A program made the position numbers and the translations under genes. From Thermoanaerobaculia bacterium (GTDB taxonomy: Bacteria; Acidobacteriota; Thermoanaerobaculia; UBA5066): DNA of 5,938 nt. The notes under the pieces are model-generated. The model had not been told where the DNA came from. It did no database searches and saw nothing but the letters and a program-made list of their open reading frames with translations. Of this stretch, positions 5,592-5,938 are shown in pieces (positions within the stretch are counted from its first letter, which is position 1; every line of letters begins with the position of its first letter). The stretch is from the NCBI GenBank assembly GCA_023717585.1, contig JAMQPJ010000092.1, positions 1 through 5,938 on the forward strand. Direction: 5' to 3'.

Positions 5592-5938
5592 GGGAGACCG
5601 AGGTCGAGAGTCACGTAAACGCTGCGCGTCGCGAGCGGGTAGTAGTACGGGATGCCGGCGAGCGTCTCGGACCCGGCGGCGTCGCGGTTCGCGTAGAGAT
5701 ACGAGTAGCCGCGCGGCCAGAGCTTCCGGTTGTCGAGGACGTTGTTGACCTGCACCTTGAGGCGCGGCTTTCCGGCGGGAATCCAGCGCGAGAGGTCGAC
5801 GGCAAGCACCGCGTCCAGCTGAAAGGTACGAGGGGCTTCGAGACCCTCGGCGTTCGTGTTGTCCAGCCACGAGGCCGCGACGTACCGGCCCGTCGCCCCC
5901 ACCGTGAAGCCGGGCAGCGCCGTCGTCTCGGCGCCGAG
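5588..5938 (-). CDS. TonB-dependent receptor, C-terminal end (cut by right edge)
   Basis: The last 116 residues of an outer-membrane beta-barrel; the gene begins beyond base 5938. Alternating amphipathic strands are visible: TVGATGRYVAASWLDNT (12-28), 'RTFQLDAVLAVDLSRWI' (37-53), PRLKVQVNNVLDNRKLW (58-74), and the final strand 'TRSVYVTLDLGL' (104-115). The 'V.V.NVLDNR......SYLY' block (62-82) is typical of the last strands of TonB-dependent receptors. The chain ends Gly-Leu-Pro rather than with the terminal aromatic residue common in such barrels. Its TGA overlaps the pnuC GTG. Coupling to PnuC and a kinase suggests import of the same vitamin or its precursor across the outer membrane. The plug and TonB box lie outside the window, as does any promoter or riboswitch of the operon. 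Confidence 0.85.
   Translation of the reverse strand, partial: LGAETTALPGFTVGATGRYVAASWLDNTNAEGLEAPRTFQLDAVLAVDLSRWIPAGKPRLKVQVNNVLDNRKLWPRGYSYLYANRDAAGSETLAGIPYYYPLATRSVYVTLDLGLP

Noticed and set aside
5592..5870. Upstream extension of the pnuC frame to 277 residues
   Set aside because: The extension overlaps the TonB-dependent receptor and has no membrane segments; GTG 5591 gives the family N-terminus and a GTGA overlap.

Overview
This is a dense, GC-rich bacterial window (roughly 70% G+C, by eye) with eight protein-coding genes, two of them cut by the window edges. No RNA gene, insertion sequence, CRISPR array or attachment site is visible, and no stretch longer than about 65 bases lacks a gene. 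The source looks like a Gram-negative, GC-rich bacterium. It has a TonB-dependent outer-membrane receptor, the futalosine route to menaquinone, and a Ser/Thr kinase of the type abundant in Acidobacteriota. An Acidobacteriota affiliation (Thermoanaerobaculia- or Holophagae-like) is an inference; other GC-rich phyla are not excluded.

Layout from left to right. The N-terminal third of a Hanks-type Ser/Thr protein kinase (minus, 1-442) runs off the left edge. It is divergent from a pirin / quercetin 2,3-dioxygenase-like gene (plus, 505-1206). Converging on the pirin gene is a two-gene menaquinone operon on the minus strand: mqnA (chorismate dehydratase, 3253 to 2444), then mqnC (cyclic dehypoxanthinyl futalosine synthase, 2434 to 1241). 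A polyprenyl-phosphate-type family 2 glycosyltransferase with a multi-helix membrane tail (plus, 3313-4476) diverges from mqnA. The divergent gap holds a perfect 8-bp inverted repeat. From the right edge comes a minus-strand operon: the C-terminus of a TonB-dependent receptor, a PnuC-family vitamin transporter and a stand-alone NadR-like kinase. These three genes are joined by two consecutive 4-base GTGA stop/start overlaps.

How the genes work together. MqnA and MqnC catalyse the first and a middle step of futalosine-dependent menaquinone synthesis; the other enzymes must be encoded elsewhere. The receptor, PnuC and kinase form a plausible complete salvage path: outer-membrane uptake, facilitated diffusion across the inner membrane, then trapping by phosphorylation. 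Nicotinamide riboside is the most likely substrate, giving NMN for NAD synthesis. The kinase, pirin and glycosyltransferase show no obvious functional tie to these two operons.

No clearly novel system is evident. The points most worth checking are the compact receptor-PnuC-kinase cassette, the palindrome between mqnA and the glycosyltransferase, and a cysteine-bearing tail on MqnC.
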